Assembly: GCA_023459275.1 (NCBI GenBank)
Contig: JAEWVC010000057.1
Coordinates: 22,859 to 86,858, forward strand
Length of the DNA stretch: 64,000 nucleotides
DNA from: Bacillota bacterium
GTDB taxonomy: Bacteria > Bacillota > Clostridia > Christensenellales > Aristaeellaceae
Reading direction: 5' to 3'
The notes beneath the pieces were generated by a model, which saw nothing but the letters and a program-made list of their open reading frames with translations, searched no databases and was not told where the DNA came from. This document shows positions 9,036 to 18,019 of the stretch, in pieces (the first letter of the stretch is position 1; each line of letters opens with the position of its first letter). A program made the translations under genes and the position numbers.

Positions 9036-9932
9036 TTACAGCCCGGTCTTTTCTTTAATATAGCGGCGGGCCTTGACGGCGTATTCGAAGGGGTTGGCCT
9101 TGGCGGGGTCCTGTTCGGCCTCCACCACCACCCAGCCTTCATACCCCTCTTTTTCCAGCACCTCAAAAATAGGCATAAAGTCCACATCCCCGTCCCCCGG
9201 CACGGTGAACACCCCGGCCCGTACGGCGGCAAGAAAGCTCCAGCCCTCTTTTTGCGCCTGATCGCGGATCAACAGGCGCACATCCTTCAAATGCACGTGG
9301 CGGACGCGGCCAATGTATTTTTTCAAAACAGGCAGGGGGTCGATCCCCGCAAAGGTCAGGTGGCCGGAATCAAACAAAAGGGATACGAGGTTAGGATCGG
9401 TCATGGCCATCAGGGTATCGATCTCCTCCGCGGTCTGGATCCCGGTGCCCATGTGGTGGTGGATGGTAAGGGTCATCCCCTTCTCCCTGGCCAGCAGGCC
9501 CAGGGCATTGTAGCCGCCGGCCACAGTCTTCCACTGTTCTTTTGTAAAGACCGGCTTGTCCGGGCCGAAAATGTTCAAAGGCTTGCCCTGGATGGAATTG
9601 CCCTGCTCGCTGGCGCCGATGATGCTGGCGCCCAGCGCGTGAAGCCTGTCCCGGTGGGCGATGAACGCCTGCTTTGTAACCTCAAAGGGCTCCGAAGTAA
9701 ACAGGCTGGAAAACCAGGCGTTGCAAATTGTAAGGCCCCGCACGTCAAGATAATGCTTCAAAACAGCCGGGTCCCGGGGGTACTTGTTGCCGATTTCGCT
9801 GCCAGAAAAGCCCGCCAGCGCCATTTCGCTTACGCACTGCTCAAAGGTATTTTCGCCCCCCAGGTCGGGCAGATCATCGTTGGTCCAGCCGATGGGCGCA
9901 ATGGCCAGTTTTACTTTCTTGGGGTCCAGCAT
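9036..9932 (-). CDS. iolE: Inosose dehydratase (2-keto-myo-inositol dehydratase)
   Basis: The 298-residue protein begins KLAIAPIGWTNDDLPDLG, matching the diagnostic IAPIGW-NDD opening of IolE, and continues as a TIM barrel with metal-ligand segments (FDSGHL, VRHVHLKDV, VVVEAEQD). It dehydrates scyllo-inosose to 3D-(3,5/4)-trihydroxycyclohexane-1,2-dione, the second step of inositol breakdown. It sits 21 bp downstream of iolD, its next-step partner, in the same operon. Length agrees with characterised IolE proteins of about 297 residues. Confidence 0.93.
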   Translation of the reverse strand: MLDPKKVKLAIAPIGWTNDDLPDLGGENTFEQCVSEMALAGFSGSEIGNKYPRDPAVLKHYLDVRGLTICNAWFSSLFTSEPFEVTKQAFIAHRDRLHALGASIIGASEQGNSIQGKPLNIFGPDKPVFTKEQWKTVAGGYNALGLLAREKGMTLTIHHHMGTGIQTAEEIDTLMAMTDPNLVSLLFDSGHLTFAGIDPLPVLKKYIGRVRHVHLKDVRLLIRDQAQKEGWSFLAAVRAGVFTVPGDGDVDFMPIFEVLEKEGYEGWVVVEAEQDPAKANPFEYAVKARRYIKEKTGL

Positions 9933-9953
9933 ACATCCGTCCCTGTCCTTTCG

Positions 9954-11807
9954 TTATAGATCGCGGGTTTTTTTAATCTGCTCCGCCATGGCTTCATACG
10001 CGGCCCGCACCTTTTCCTGGGCGGATACCTCCGCCACGCCCACACGCCACCAGCTTTCAAAGCCCGGCGTCATGCTGCCGGGAAGCACCTTGATGTCATA
10101 GAGCACCGGCACCGTTTGCTTCCTGCCGTCCGCAAGCGCCGCGCGCAGCTCCGCCGCGCTCCTTACGGTGTAGGTTTTCAGCCCGTAGGCCGCCGCGTTT
10201 TTCGCGTAGTCAATCCGCATCACCGGGCCGTCCAGCGCGCCGGTCTCCTTGTTGCGCAGGCGGAACACCGTGCCAAAGGTCTCGTTGCCCTGGCTGTTTT
10301 GCAAATTTTCGATGCAGCCCCACCCGGCGTTGTCAAACAGGCAGAAGTGGACTTTTAACCCCTCCTGCAAGGCGGTTAATATCTCGCTGTGGGCCATCAA
10401 ATAGGAGCCGTCGCCAAAGAAGGCGTATACTTCCTTATCCGGGCAGGCCAGCTTCACGCCCACCGCGCCGTTGATCTCATAGCCCATGTTCGAGAACCCG
10501 TATTCCATGTGGTAGGTACCGGCCTCTCCCGGCCGCCAAAGGCGCTGCATATCCCCCGGCAGGCTGCCGGCGGAGCCCACGGCGATATCGGTACCAGCCA
10601 TAAACCTGTTGATCTCCCCCAGCGCCCTTGTTTGAGACAGTCCTTCGGGGCGGTCCTGGCCGCAGAAGCCGTCCACAATCCCATCCCACTCCGCCTTGAC
10701 CCTTGAAATTTCCTCCCCATAGGCGGTTTTGTAGCCGGAAAGCGCGGCGCGCAGCGCCGTAAGGGCTTCCCGGGCGTCGGCCAAAATGGGTTCGCCCTCC
10801 ATCTTTACCGCGTCAAAGGGGCAGATGTTGATGGACAGGAGCCTGGCATCCTGCGGGAAAAGCCATTTGGAACAGGTGGTGAAGTCGGTCAGCCGCGTGC
10901 CCGCCGCGATCACCAGGTCCGCCTGCCGGGCGATAAGGTTGGCGGCCTTCCCGCCGGTAACGCCGATGCCGCCCAGGTTGAGGGGATGGTTCCAGGGAAG
11001 GGTGCTCTTGCCCGCCTGGGTTTCACAAAAAGGAATATTCCCCTGCTCACAGAAGGTTTGCAGCGCTTCCCCGGCTTCGCTGTAGCGCACGCCGCCGCCC
11101 ATAATGACCAGGGGGCGTTTCGCGCTTTTGATCATGCGGGCGGCGCGGTCCAGCTGGTTTTGCCCCATGGGCCGCCTGTCCAGATGCCAGACGCGGCGCT
11201 TGAAGAATTCCACGGGATAGTCATGCGCCTCGCCCTCCACGTCCTGGGGCATGGCCAGGCATACGGCCCCGGTGTCCGCCGGATCGGTCAGGACCCGCAT
11301 GGCGTGGACGGCGGCGGTCATCAGCTGTTCCGGGCGCTGGATGCGGTCCCAGTAATGGCACACGCTCCGGAAGGCATCGGTAACGCTGGTGGAAAAGCTA
11401 TCAAAAAACTCCGCCTGCTGCAATACCGGGTCGGGCTGGCGGCAGGCAAAGGTATCCCCCGGCAGCACCAGCAGGGGGATGCGGTTGGCGGTGGCGCAGC
11501 CCGCGGCGGTGACCATGTTCATGGCCCCCGGCCCGATGCTGGACACGCAGGGAATGATCTCCCGGCGGTTTTTCTGCTTGGCAAAAGCCACGGCGGCCAG
11601 CGCCATGTTCTGCTCGTTCTTTCCCTGCAGGAAGCGGATGCCGTGGCCGCCCTGAGTAAGGGCCTGGCCCACGCCCACCACGCAGCCATGGCCGAACACG
11701 CCGAAGATATGGTTTACAAACTTGGTTTCGGTGCCGTCCAATTCCACGTACTGCCGGTCCAGAAAGCGTACCAGCGCCTGGGCCATGGTCAAACGGATGC
11801 GCTCCAT
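9954..11807 (-). CDS. iolD: 3D-(3,5/4)-trihydroxycyclohexane-1,2-dione acylhydrolase
   Basis: A 617-residue thiamine-diphosphate enzyme of the acetolactate-synthase superfamily. The N-terminal Pyr domain holds the activating Glu region. The C-terminal PP domain shows the cofactor motif GDGSYLMAHSEI ending near LFDNAGWGC. It opens the dione ring to 5-deoxy-D-glucuronate in the iol pathway. The start at 11807 (MERIRLTMAQ) is chosen because GGGGGG lies just upstream; an in-frame extension to 11864 has no ribosome site and would run into iolB. It abuts iolB with a 1-bp gap, so the two are translationally linked. Confidence 0.94.
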   Translation of the reverse strand: MERIRLTMAQALVRFLDRQYVELDGTETKFVNHIFGVFGHGCVVGVGQALTQGGHGIRFLQGKNEQNMALAAVAFAKQKNRREIIPCVSSIGPGAMNMVTAAGCATANRIPLLVLPGDTFACRQPDPVLQQAEFFDSFSTSVTDAFRSVCHYWDRIQRPEQLMTAAVHAMRVLTDPADTGAVCLAMPQDVEGEAHDYPVEFFKRRVWHLDRRPMGQNQLDRAARMIKSAKRPLVIMGGGVRYSEAGEALQTFCEQGNIPFCETQAGKSTLPWNHPLNLGGIGVTGGKAANLIARQADLVIAAGTRLTDFTTCSKWLFPQDARLLSINICPFDAVKMEGEPILADAREALTALRAALSGYKTAYGEEISRVKAEWDGIVDGFCGQDRPEGLSQTRALGEINRFMAGTDIAVGSAGSLPGDMQRLWRPGEAGTYHMEYGFSNMGYEINGAVGVKLACPDKEVYAFFGDGSYLMAHSEILTALQEGLKVHFCLFDNAGWGCIENLQNSQGNETFGTVFRLRNKETGALDGPVMRIDYAKNAAAYGLKTYTVRSAAELRAALADGRKQTVPVLYDIKVLPGSMTPGFESWWRVGVAEVSAQEKVRAAYEAMAEQIKKTRDL

Positions 11808-11808
11808 G

Positions 11809-12615
11809 CTATACCCCCCTTTTTTCGGGCCAGTATTCCGCGTCCTTTTCCGCAACCCACACATGCTCCTTCACGAACGTGGGGGTAATGTAGGGCGCGC
11901 CCTCCAGGTGGCGGATCACCCAAAGATACCACAGGGCATAGCCCGGCGGGGTGCAGTGGGGATGGGTGAGGCCGGGGCGGATGAATACCGTGTCGTTGGT
12001 GTGCACCTTCACCACGTTTTCCCCCAGCTCCGCGTAGGCGAAGCCGTTTTCGGGGTTGGATTTATAATAGTAGATTTCCGGCTGGGGATGGTGGTGGGGC
12101 GGATAGCTGGACCACTTGCCGGGGAAGCCGATCACTTCGCCCAGCACCAGGTTGGATAAGGGCGCGTTGCGCTTGTCGAACACCGTGCGCACGATGCGGG
12201 TGGAGGTATCCTGCATCAGCCCCGCGCCCCGGTACTCATCCAAGGTATCGGCGGGGACATACCATTCCGCCGGGAAAGGCGTTTCGTTGTCCGTGCGCAT
12301 AACGCAAAGCTCGCTGTCCCCGCCTATTGCCCGGAGGGAGACAGGCGTATTTTTATCAGCGTGCAGCACAAAAGGGCCCGCATCAAAGCAGTTGGCCCGG
12401 GAAAAAAGCCTCTCTTCCTGTCCGGCGGTGAGTATGACTTCCCCGTATACCAGCAGATAGGCCTTCTCCAGGGGCCGGTCATCCGCAAAGGTCTGCCCTT
12501 TTTGAAGCCTGAGCACGCCAAAATCCATCCCCATGTCCCCGTGGACGCCGTTCAAGGCGCTGATTTGCGTATAGCCCAAGGCGTGGGGGCCGTTCGCCCT
12601 GCGGATGTCAGGCAT
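11809..12615 (-). CDS. iolB: 5-deoxy-glucuronate isomerase
   Basis: A 268-residue bicupin protein. The conserved metal-binding cupin segment is visible as SSYPPHHHPQPEIYYYK (about residues 165-181), followed by a second cupin strand ending GLTHPHCTPPGYALWYLWVIRH. IolB converts 5-deoxy-D-glucuronate to 2-deoxy-5-keto-D-gluconate, the substrate of IolC. The start overlaps the end of iolG by 8 bp and the stop is next to the iolD start, typical of a tightly coupled iol operon. Confidence 0.94.
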   Translation of the reverse strand: MPDIRRANGPHALGYTQISALNGVHGDMGMDFGVLRLQKGQTFADDRPLEKAYLLVYGEVILTAGQEERLFSRANCFDAGPFVLHADKNTPVSLRAIGGDSELCVMRTDNETPFPAEWYVPADTLDEYRGAGLMQDTSTRIVRTVFDKRNAPLSNLVLGEVIGFPGKWSSYPPHHHPQPEIYYYKSNPENGFAYAELGENVVKVHTNDTVFIRPGLTHPHCTPPGYALWYLWVIRHLEGAPYITPTFVKEHVWVAEKDAEYWPEKRGV

Positions 12616-13636
12616 GGGCGGCCTCCAGGATCTCCTTCACCGTTACGGGGCGGTGCTCCTGCCAGGATTTTTTGGCGGCCATGGCCAGCACCACCGGGGA
12701 CAGGGCGTCATCCACCGTCACGGGCACGGGGGCGTCATGGGCCACGGCGGAAATAAAGGCTTTCATTTCCTTGATGAAGGAGGCCATGTACCGCTCCAGG
12801 AAGAAGTACTGGGGCTTGTCGGAAACGGCCCCTTGGGCGGTCAAAACGCGGACGGTGGTGTCCCCGTCGTTTTCCCCGGCGGCCATGCCCTTTTCCCCGA
12901 AAACTTCCACCCGCTGGTCATAGCCGTAGGCGGCCCGGCGGCTGTTGTCGATCACGCCCAACGCGCCGTTTTCAAACTTCAAAAGCACAATGGCCGTGTC
13001 CACATCGCCGGCCTTGCCGATGGCGGGGTCCACCAATACCGCGCCCTGGGCGTACACCTCGGTCACGGGGCTTCCGGCCAGGAACTGCGCCATGTCAAAG
13101 TCGTGGATCATCATGTCAATGAACAGCCCGCCGCTGGACGCGGCGTATGCTGCGGAGGGGGGTTCCGGGTCCCGGGAGGTGATCTTTACGATCTCCACGT
13201 TGCCCAGCGCGCCTTTCGCGGCCATTTCCCGCACCCGGCCGTGGTTGTGGTCAAAACGGCGGTTGAAGCCGATTTGAAGCTTGATCCCGTTCTCTTCCGC
13301 GGCCTTCTTGGCGGCCAGTATCTTTTCAATGGTCAGATCAACGGGCTTTTCGCAGAAGATATGCTTTTTTGCTTTGGCCGCGGCAATGGAAATATCCGCG
13401 TGGGTGGGGGTGGGGGAGCAGACCAGCACGGCGTCGATGGCGGGATTGTTCAGGATGTCTTCATAGCTGGCGGTATAGGCGGGAACGCCCAGCTTTTCCG
13501 CCAGGGCCCGCGCTTTTTGGAGGTCCACATCGCTTACCATGGCCACTTCGGCCTCCGGGATGTGGTAGGTGATGGATTCGCCGTGGACATTGCCGATGCG
13601 GCCCGCGCCAATGATGCCGATTTGCAGCCTTTTCAT
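12608..13636 (-). CDS. iolG: Inositol 2-dehydrogenase
   Basis: A 342-residue GFO/IDH/MocA-family oxidoreductase with an N-terminal NAD-binding Rossmann motif GIIGAGRIGNVH, the active-site EKP motif in HIFCEKPVDL, and the catalytic HDFDMA segment near residue 176. It oxidises myo-inositol to scyllo-inosose, the first step of the pathway. The ATG at 13636 is preferred over an in-frame TTG at 13645 because GAGAGG is at proper spacing. It overlaps iolB by 8 bp. Upstream, between iolA and iolG, lies a putative attenuator (13667-13710). Confidence 0.92.
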   Translation of the reverse strand: MKRLQIGIIGAGRIGNVHGESITYHIPEAEVAMVSDVDLQKARALAEKLGVPAYTASYEDILNNPAIDAVLVCSPTPTHADISIAAAKAKKHIFCEKPVDLTIEKILAAKKAAEENGIKLQIGFNRRFDHNHGRVREMAAKGALGNVEIVKITSRDPEPPSAAYAASSGGLFIDMMIHDFDMAQFLAGSPVTEVYAQGAVLVDPAIGKAGDVDTAIVLLKFENGALGVIDNSRRAAYGYDQRVEVFGEKGMAAGENDGDTTVRVLTAQGAVSDKPQYFFLERYMASFIKEMKAFISAVAHDAPVPVTVDDALSPVVLAMAAKKSWQEHRPVTVKEILEAAHA

Positions 13637-13666
13637 GGGAAACAATCCTCTCTTCCTATTTCTTTG

Positions 13667-13710
13667 AAAAAAGGGATCCCCAAGGGGTATTATCCCTTGG
13701 GCAAAGGGAT
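13667..13710 (-). promoter_or_regulatory. Putative transcription attenuator between iolA and iolG
   Basis: On the minus strand three segments alternate: ATCCCTT (13710-13704), AAGGGAT (13698-13692) and ATCCCTT (13677-13671). Segment 2 can pair with segment 3, placing TTTTTT (13672-13667) at the stem base like an intrinsic terminator. Alternatively it can pair with segment 1, giving an antiterminator. CCCAAGGG/CCCTTGGG offers another stem in the same stretch. The regulator is unknown, and a simple mRNA-processing hairpin is the alternative. Confidence 0.45.
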
Positions 13711-13733
13711 CCGGGGAGGCGCCGCCTCCCCGG
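13711..13733 (-). repeat. GC-rich hairpin after iolA
   Basis: CCGGGGAGGCG (13711-13721) and CGCCTCCCCGG (13723-13733) form an 11-bp inverted repeat starting 5 bp beyond the iolA stop. No T-run follows on either strand. It precedes the attenuator-like structure and may stabilise the 3' end of a processed iolA message. Confidence 0.5.
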
Positions 13734-13737
13734 GGAA

Positions 13738-15258
13738 TTATAGCGACCCATCCCAGGTATTGACGGCGGTTTTCTTCTTTTCCTCCTCGTCAAACCAGCG
13801 GACAGTAACCGTTTTGGATTCGGTGAAGAAGCGGAAAGCGTCCTTCCCGTGGCAATGCAGGTCCCCGAAGAAGGATTTCTTGTGCCCGCTGAAGGGGAAG
13901 ACGGCAACAGGCACGGGGATGCCCACATTGACGCCCACCATGCCGCCGTCGGTGCGCTTGGCAAACTCCCTGGCATAGTGGCCGCTTTGGGTAAAGATCA
14001 CCGAGCCGTTGGCGAAGGGGTTTTCGTTCATCAGCGCAAGGCCTTCCTCAAAATCCTTTACCCTTTTTATGCACAGCACGGGCCCGAAAATTTCCTGCTG
14101 TCCCACGGTCATTTCCGGCGTTACGCGGTCCAAAATGGTAGGACCCAGGTAAAAGCCGTTTTCATAGCCCTCCACCTTCACATCCCGGCCGTCCAGCACC
14201 ACCTGTGCGCCTTCCTCGATGCCCTTTTTGATCCAGCCGGACACAAACTGCTTGTGGGCGGCGCTCACCACCGGGCCCAGATGGGTGGTTTTGTCGTACG
14301 CCGGGCCGATCTTCTGCTGCCCGCAGAGCCTTATAAGCTCCTTGACCAGCGCATCGGCGATCTCCTCCTGCACTACCACCACCGGCAGCGCCATGCAGCG
14401 CTCCCCGGCGCAGCCGAAGCTGGAGTTCATGATGCCGGCGGCGGTGCGGGTGACGGGAGCGTCCTTGAGGACAAGGGCATGGTTCTTGGCCTCGCACAGC
14501 GCCTGCACGCGCTTGCCGTGGGCGGCGGCGGTGGCGTACACGTGCAGCCCCACCTGGGTGGACCCCACAAAGGTCACGCCCTTGATGTCCGGGTTTGTAA
14601 GCAGCAGCTCCGCCTCATTGCGGGAGCAGGGCACAACGTTCAATACCCCGTCCGGGAAACCGGCTTCCCGGTACAGCTCCGCCATGCGCAGGCTGGTCAT
14701 GGGCGTTGCGCTGGCGGGCTTCAGCACATAGGTATTGCCGCAGACAATGGCCAGGGGGGCCATCCAGCCCATGGGGATCATGGCGGGAAAATTCCAGGGG
14801 GCGATCCCCGCAAACACGCCCAAAGGCTCCCGGTACAGGGTGGTGTCGTACCCGGCGGAGGTGTCCATCAGGCTTTCGCCCATGAGCAGGCTGGGGGCGG
14901 AGCAGGCCAGCTCCACCATTTCCTTGGCCTTCAGTACATCCCCCGCGGCCTCGGACCAGGCCTTGCCGTTTTCGGTGGCCAGGGCAAGGGTCAGCTCGTC
15001 CAGGTGCTCCTCGATGAGCGAGCGGAGGCGGAACATGAGCTCCGCCCGCTTTTTGACGGGGGTATCCCGCCAGGCGGGATACGCGGCCTTGGCCGCGGCG
15101 ACGGCGGCCTCCACCTCGCTTTTTGTGCAGCAGGGGCTTTGGGCGATGACCTCCCCGGTGGAGGGGTTGTAAACATCCACGTATTTTTCGGTGTTGGAGG
15201 CAACATACTGCCCGCCGATAAAGGGTTTCAATAGCTGGGCCTCGCGCATGGAATCCAT
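13738..15258 (-). CDS. iolA: Methylmalonate-semialdehyde / malonate-semialdehyde dehydrogenase (CoA-acylating)
   Basis: A 506-residue aldehyde dehydrogenase. The NAD-binding strand WNFPAMIPMGWMAPLAIVCGNTYVLKPA is typical of the MMSDH subfamily, and the catalytic cysteine lies in SSFGCAGERCMA. It converts malonate semialdehyde from the inositol pathway to acetyl-CoA and CO2, and can serve valine catabolism in other organisms. It lies 71 bp downstream of iolC. Two in-frame ATGs exist (residues 1 and 4); GGAAAGAG precedes the first. Confidence 0.93.
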   Translation of the reverse strand: MDSMREAQLLKPFIGGQYVASNTEKYVDVYNPSTGEVIAQSPCCTKSEVEAAVAAAKAAYPAWRDTPVKKRAELMFRLRSLIEEHLDELTLALATENGKAWSEAAGDVLKAKEMVELACSAPSLLMGESLMDTSAGYDTTLYREPLGVFAGIAPWNFPAMIPMGWMAPLAIVCGNTYVLKPASATPMTSLRMAELYREAGFPDGVLNVVPCSRNEAELLLTNPDIKGVTFVGSTQVGLHVYATAAAHGKRVQALCEAKNHALVLKDAPVTRTAAGIMNSSFGCAGERCMALPVVVVQEEIADALVKELIRLCGQQKIGPAYDKTTHLGPVVSAAHKQFVSGWIKKGIEEGAQVVLDGRDVKVEGYENGFYLGPTILDRVTPEMTVGQQEIFGPVLCIKRVKDFEEGLALMNENPFANGSVIFTQSGHYAREFAKRTDGGMVGVNVGIPVPVAVFPFSGHKKSFFGDLHCHGKDAFRFFTESKTVTVRWFDEEEKKKTAVNTWDGSL

Positions 15259-15329
15259 CTCTTTCCGTTGACATATTTTGGGCGGAACGGCTGTTTGATA
15301 AATGGGGTATCAAAGGGCGGCGCTCCCGG

Positions 15330-16343
15330 TTATCCCCGGGCCACCATCTCGCCGTACTGCTTCTTTTTTTCCGTGATGAAGGCGCGGATCGCCTCCTGGG
15401 TGGGCATATCCTTGGAGCAGGCGTGGCTGGCCACCAGCATGGCGGCGGAGGCGCTGCCAAACTCCAGCGCGTCCGGAAGCTCCCACCCGGACAGCAAGCC
15501 GTGCAGGAAGGCGGAGGCATACCCGTCGCCGCCGCCAAAGCCTTTCAGGGCTTCCACGGGGAAGGGCCTTACGGAAAACGCGCCGTCCTTTGTATAAGCG
15601 GCGGAGCCTTTTTTGCCGTGCTTGACAATGGCGATCCTCACGCCCTTTTGAAGCCAATAGCCCGCGGAGGCCGCGTCGGTGCCGTCAAGCCCCGCAAGCC
15701 GTTCCATCCGGTCGTATTCCTCCCGGGAACCCATGAGGATATCGGCTTTTTCCGCCACCAGCGATGTGTAGACGGCGATCTCATCGTCGTTTTTCCAGGT
15801 ATAGGCCCGGTAATCCGCGTCGAAAGCCACGGGCGTGCCCGTTTTTTTCGCCAGCAGCACCGCCTTGAAGGCGGCCTCCCGGGAGGGGCTTTGGGAGAGG
15901 GCGGTGCCGGAAATCAGCAGCAGCCTGGCGCTTTTTACGTAGGCCTCGTCCACATCCTCCGGGTGAAGCTGCAGATCCGCCGCGCCTTCCCGGTACATCA
16001 GGATGCTGGACGTTTCCCGGGAGAGGATCTCGGTAAACGTGAGCCCCAGGGACGCGCCGTTTTTGCAGCGGGTGACATGGCTTGTGTCAATGCCCTCGTT
16101 TTCAAAAAACGCCTGCACAAAGTCCCCGAACCGGTCGTCCGAAATTTTGCCCAGAAAGCCTACCCTGCGCTTCAGCCGGGCCATGCCAACGGCAATGTTG
16201 GCCGGGGAACCCCCCAGGTATTTTTTGAAGGTGGTGGATTCCGCCAGGGTTTGAAAGTAGTCCACAGGATTGAAATCAATGGCGATCCTCCCCAGGGGGA
16301 TAATGTCCAGGGGCCGGGTTTCGTCCCAAGTGATCAGGTTCAT
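15330..16343 (-). CDS. iolC: 5-dehydro-2-deoxygluconokinase
   Basis: A 337-residue PfkB-family sugar kinase. Family signatures include the GGSPANIAVGMARL sugar-contact region near residue 45 and the GFGGGDGYASAFLHGL ATP/anion-hole motif near 270 containing the catalytic Asp. IolC phosphorylates 2-deoxy-5-keto-D-gluconate at C6 for cleavage by the IolJ aldolase encoded directly upstream (12-bp gap). AAAGGAG precedes the ATG. Operon position and length support the assignment over a generic fructokinase. Confidence 0.92.
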   Translation of the reverse strand: MNLITWDETRPLDIIPLGRIAIDFNPVDYFQTLAESTTFKKYLGGSPANIAVGMARLKRRVGFLGKISDDRFGDFVQAFFENEGIDTSHVTRCKNGASLGLTFTEILSRETSSILMYREGAADLQLHPEDVDEAYVKSARLLLISGTALSQSPSREAAFKAVLLAKKTGTPVAFDADYRAYTWKNDDEIAVYTSLVAEKADILMGSREEYDRMERLAGLDGTDAASAGYWLQKGVRIAIVKHGKKGSAAYTKDGAFSVRPFPVEALKGFGGGDGYASAFLHGLLSGWELPDALEFGSASAAMLVASHACSKDMPTQEAIRAFITEKKKQYGEMVARG

Positions 16344-16355
16344 TGCCGTCTCCTT

Positions 16356-17177
16356 TCAAGCCGGGTAAAAAACGGAAAGATGCGCGGCCGCCACCGCCTC
16401 CACGGCATCGGCCATGCAGCGGCTGACGTCAAAGATATCGCTCTGCCGGGCCGCGTGGGCCGCCTCCGCGGCCGCCCGGAAACAGGCGGTGGCAATATTG
16501 ATCTTGCGCACCCCAAGGGAAATGGCCTGCCTGAAATCCGCCGGGCTGATGCCCGTGCCGCCGTGCAGCACCAGCGGCACAGCCGACGCGGCGGATATTT
16601 CCCGCAGTATTTCAAAGTGGAGGTCCGGCGCGCCCGCGTACACGCCGTGGATATTGCCGATGCCCACGGCCAGGGCGTCCACGCCCGTTTCGGCAAGAAA
16701 GCGCAGCGCCTCCCTGGGGTCGGCGTACGCAACGGGGGATGCCGCCTCATCCTCCCCGCGGCCTACCCGGCCGATTTCGGCTTCCACATCCACGGCCTTT
16801 CCGTGGGCCATGGCCACTACCTCCCTGGTGAGGCGCACGTTTTCCGCAAAGGGCAGGTGCGAGCCGTCAAACATGACGGAGGTGAAGCCCAGCCCGATGG
16901 CTTCTTCCATACAGTCCATGGTCAGGCCGTGGTCCAGATGGACCGCCACCTCCACCTTGGAACGCCTGGCGGCCTCCAGCATGGCCGGCCCGATCATGTG
17001 CAGGGGCGATGTTTGAAGCCGGGCCTGGGCAATTTGCAGGATGACCGGCGCCTGGGCCTTTTCCGCCGCCGCCAGAACCCCAAGGATCATTTCAAGGTTT
17101 GCCACGCTGAAAGCGCCTATGGCGCGGTTGTCATGCCTTGCCCTTTCAAGCAGCGGGCGCATACGCGATAAAGACAA
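16356..17177 (-). CDS. iolJ: Class II aldolase, 6-phospho-5-dehydro-2-deoxy-D-gluconate aldolase
   Basis: A 273-residue class II, zinc-dependent aldolase of the fructose-bisphosphate aldolase family. The zinc-binding HLDHG motif (about residues 78-82), the DVEAEIG segment and the phosphate-binding LHGGTGIS loop are all present. In the iol context it splits 2-deoxy-5-keto-gluconate-6-phosphate into dihydroxyacetone phosphate and malonate semialdehyde, which IolA then uses. A TTG start at 17177 is chosen because GGAGG lies 7 nt upstream. It is the second gene of the operon, 16 bp after iolR. Confidence 0.9.
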   Translation of the reverse strand: MSLSRMRPLLERARHDNRAIGAFSVANLEMILGVLAAAEKAQAPVILQIAQARLQTSPLHMIGPAMLEAARRSKVEVAVHLDHGLTMDCMEEAIGLGFTSVMFDGSHLPFAENVRLTREVVAMAHGKAVDVEAEIGRVGRGEDEAASPVAYADPREALRFLAETGVDALAVGIGNIHGVYAGAPDLHFEILREISAASAVPLVLHGGTGISPADFRQAISLGVRKINIATACFRAAAEAAHAARQSDIFDVSRCMADAVEAVAAAHLSVFYPA

Positions 17178-17193
17178 AAGGCCACCTCCGTTT

Positions 17194-17949
17194 TTATGCC
17201 AGAATCAGTTGCGTGCCGGCGGCTTCCAGGGCGGCTATATAGCTTTCATCCGGCCTGGCTTCGGTGATGATGCCCCGGAATTTTTCCGGGGAGGCATACG
17301 TCAGCATTGCTGTCTGGCCAAATTTTTGGCTGTCCAGCAAAAGATAGGATGCTTCGCTGCGCTCCATGGCGGCCATTTTCAGCTCGTACTCCAGCGGCGA
17401 GGAATTGGTGACGCCATGGGAAAGCGAAAACCCCGTGGCCGCCATAAAGGCCTTTTTGATGTTGTAGGACTTCAAAAGCCGCACGGCCTCCAGCCCGGTA
17501 AAGGAGTTGGTTTTGCGGTGCAGCTGGCCGGGAAGCGTGATAACGTTCAGGTTGGGATAGGGCACCGCGGCCATAATGGCGTTCAGGCTATGGGTGATGA
17601 TGGTAATGTTCTGCTTCTTCGCCAGGTTCATAACAATATGCAGCGTGGTGGTGCCCGAGTCAAGGAAGATGATGTCGCCGTCCTCCGTAAGCCCGGCCGC
17701 CTTTTTGCCGATGGCGGTTTTCGCCTCCTGGTTCTTGATGTTGCGCACGTCAAAGGGCGCCAGCTGCTCCGGCTTTCTTGCGCAGACCCCGCCGTACACC
17801 TTTTCCACCGTCCCCTTTTTTTTTAGCAGCGCCACATCCCGCCGGACGGTGTTCAGCGACGTGTTAAATTCCTGCCGCAGCTCCTCCATGGAGACCGTTT
17901 CCCTTTTTACAATAAATTCCTCCATCTGGTCCAGGCGTATATTCCTCAC
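17194..17949 (-). CDS. iolR: DeoR-family repressor of the inositol operon (IolR-like)
   Basis: A 251-residue DeoR/GlpR-type regulator. The N-terminal winged helix includes NTSLNTVRRDVALLKKKG with the DeoR signature, followed by a sugar-phosphate-sensing domain with the IFLDSGTTTLHI motif. As first gene of the iol operon it is most likely an IolR-type repressor induced by phosphorylated 2-deoxy-5-keto-gluconate, as in Bacillus. The GTG at 17949 is preferred because GGGAG lies about 10 nt upstream; an ATG at 17967 would place the start only 8 nt from the predicted transcript start. A promoter and candidate direct-repeat operator lie immediately upstream. Confidence 0.85.
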   Translation of the reverse strand: MRNIRLDQMEEFIVKRETVSMEELRQEFNTSLNTVRRDVALLKKKGTVEKVYGGVCARKPEQLAPFDVRNIKNQEAKTAIGKKAAGLTEDGDIIFLDSGTTTLHIVMNLAKKQNITIITHSLNAIMAAVPYPNLNVITLPGQLHRKTNSFTGLEAVRLLKSYNIKKAFMAATGFSLSHGVTNSSPLEYELKMAAMERSEASYLLLDSQKFGQTAMLTYASPEKFRGIITEARPDESYIAALEAAGTQLILA

Positions 17950-17982
17950 GGACAGACCCACTCCCATCGCATTCTACAAGGC

Positions 17983-18011
17983 ATTATAGTGCAAAACGCA
18001 GCCTGTGTAAA
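17983..18011 (-). promoter_or_regulatory. Promoter of the iol operon
   Basis: On the minus strand TTTACA (18011-18006) and TATAAT (17988-17983) are separated by exactly 17 bp, a near-consensus sigma-A promoter. The predicted start at about 17976 gives a short leader before iolR. It would drive iolR-J-C-A and, past the attenuator, iolG-B-D-E and the isomerase gene. Confidence 0.75.
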
Positions 18012-18019
18012 GAAAAACA

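Noticed and set aside
12605..13978. Long plus-strand frame opposite iolG and iolA
   Set aside because: It covers two certain genes on the other strand and reads as His/Gly/Val-rich antisense sequence.
15423..17171. Plus-strand frame of 582 codons opposite iolC and iolJ
   Set aside because: Antisense shadow of two well-recognised enzymes; composition is atypical for protein.
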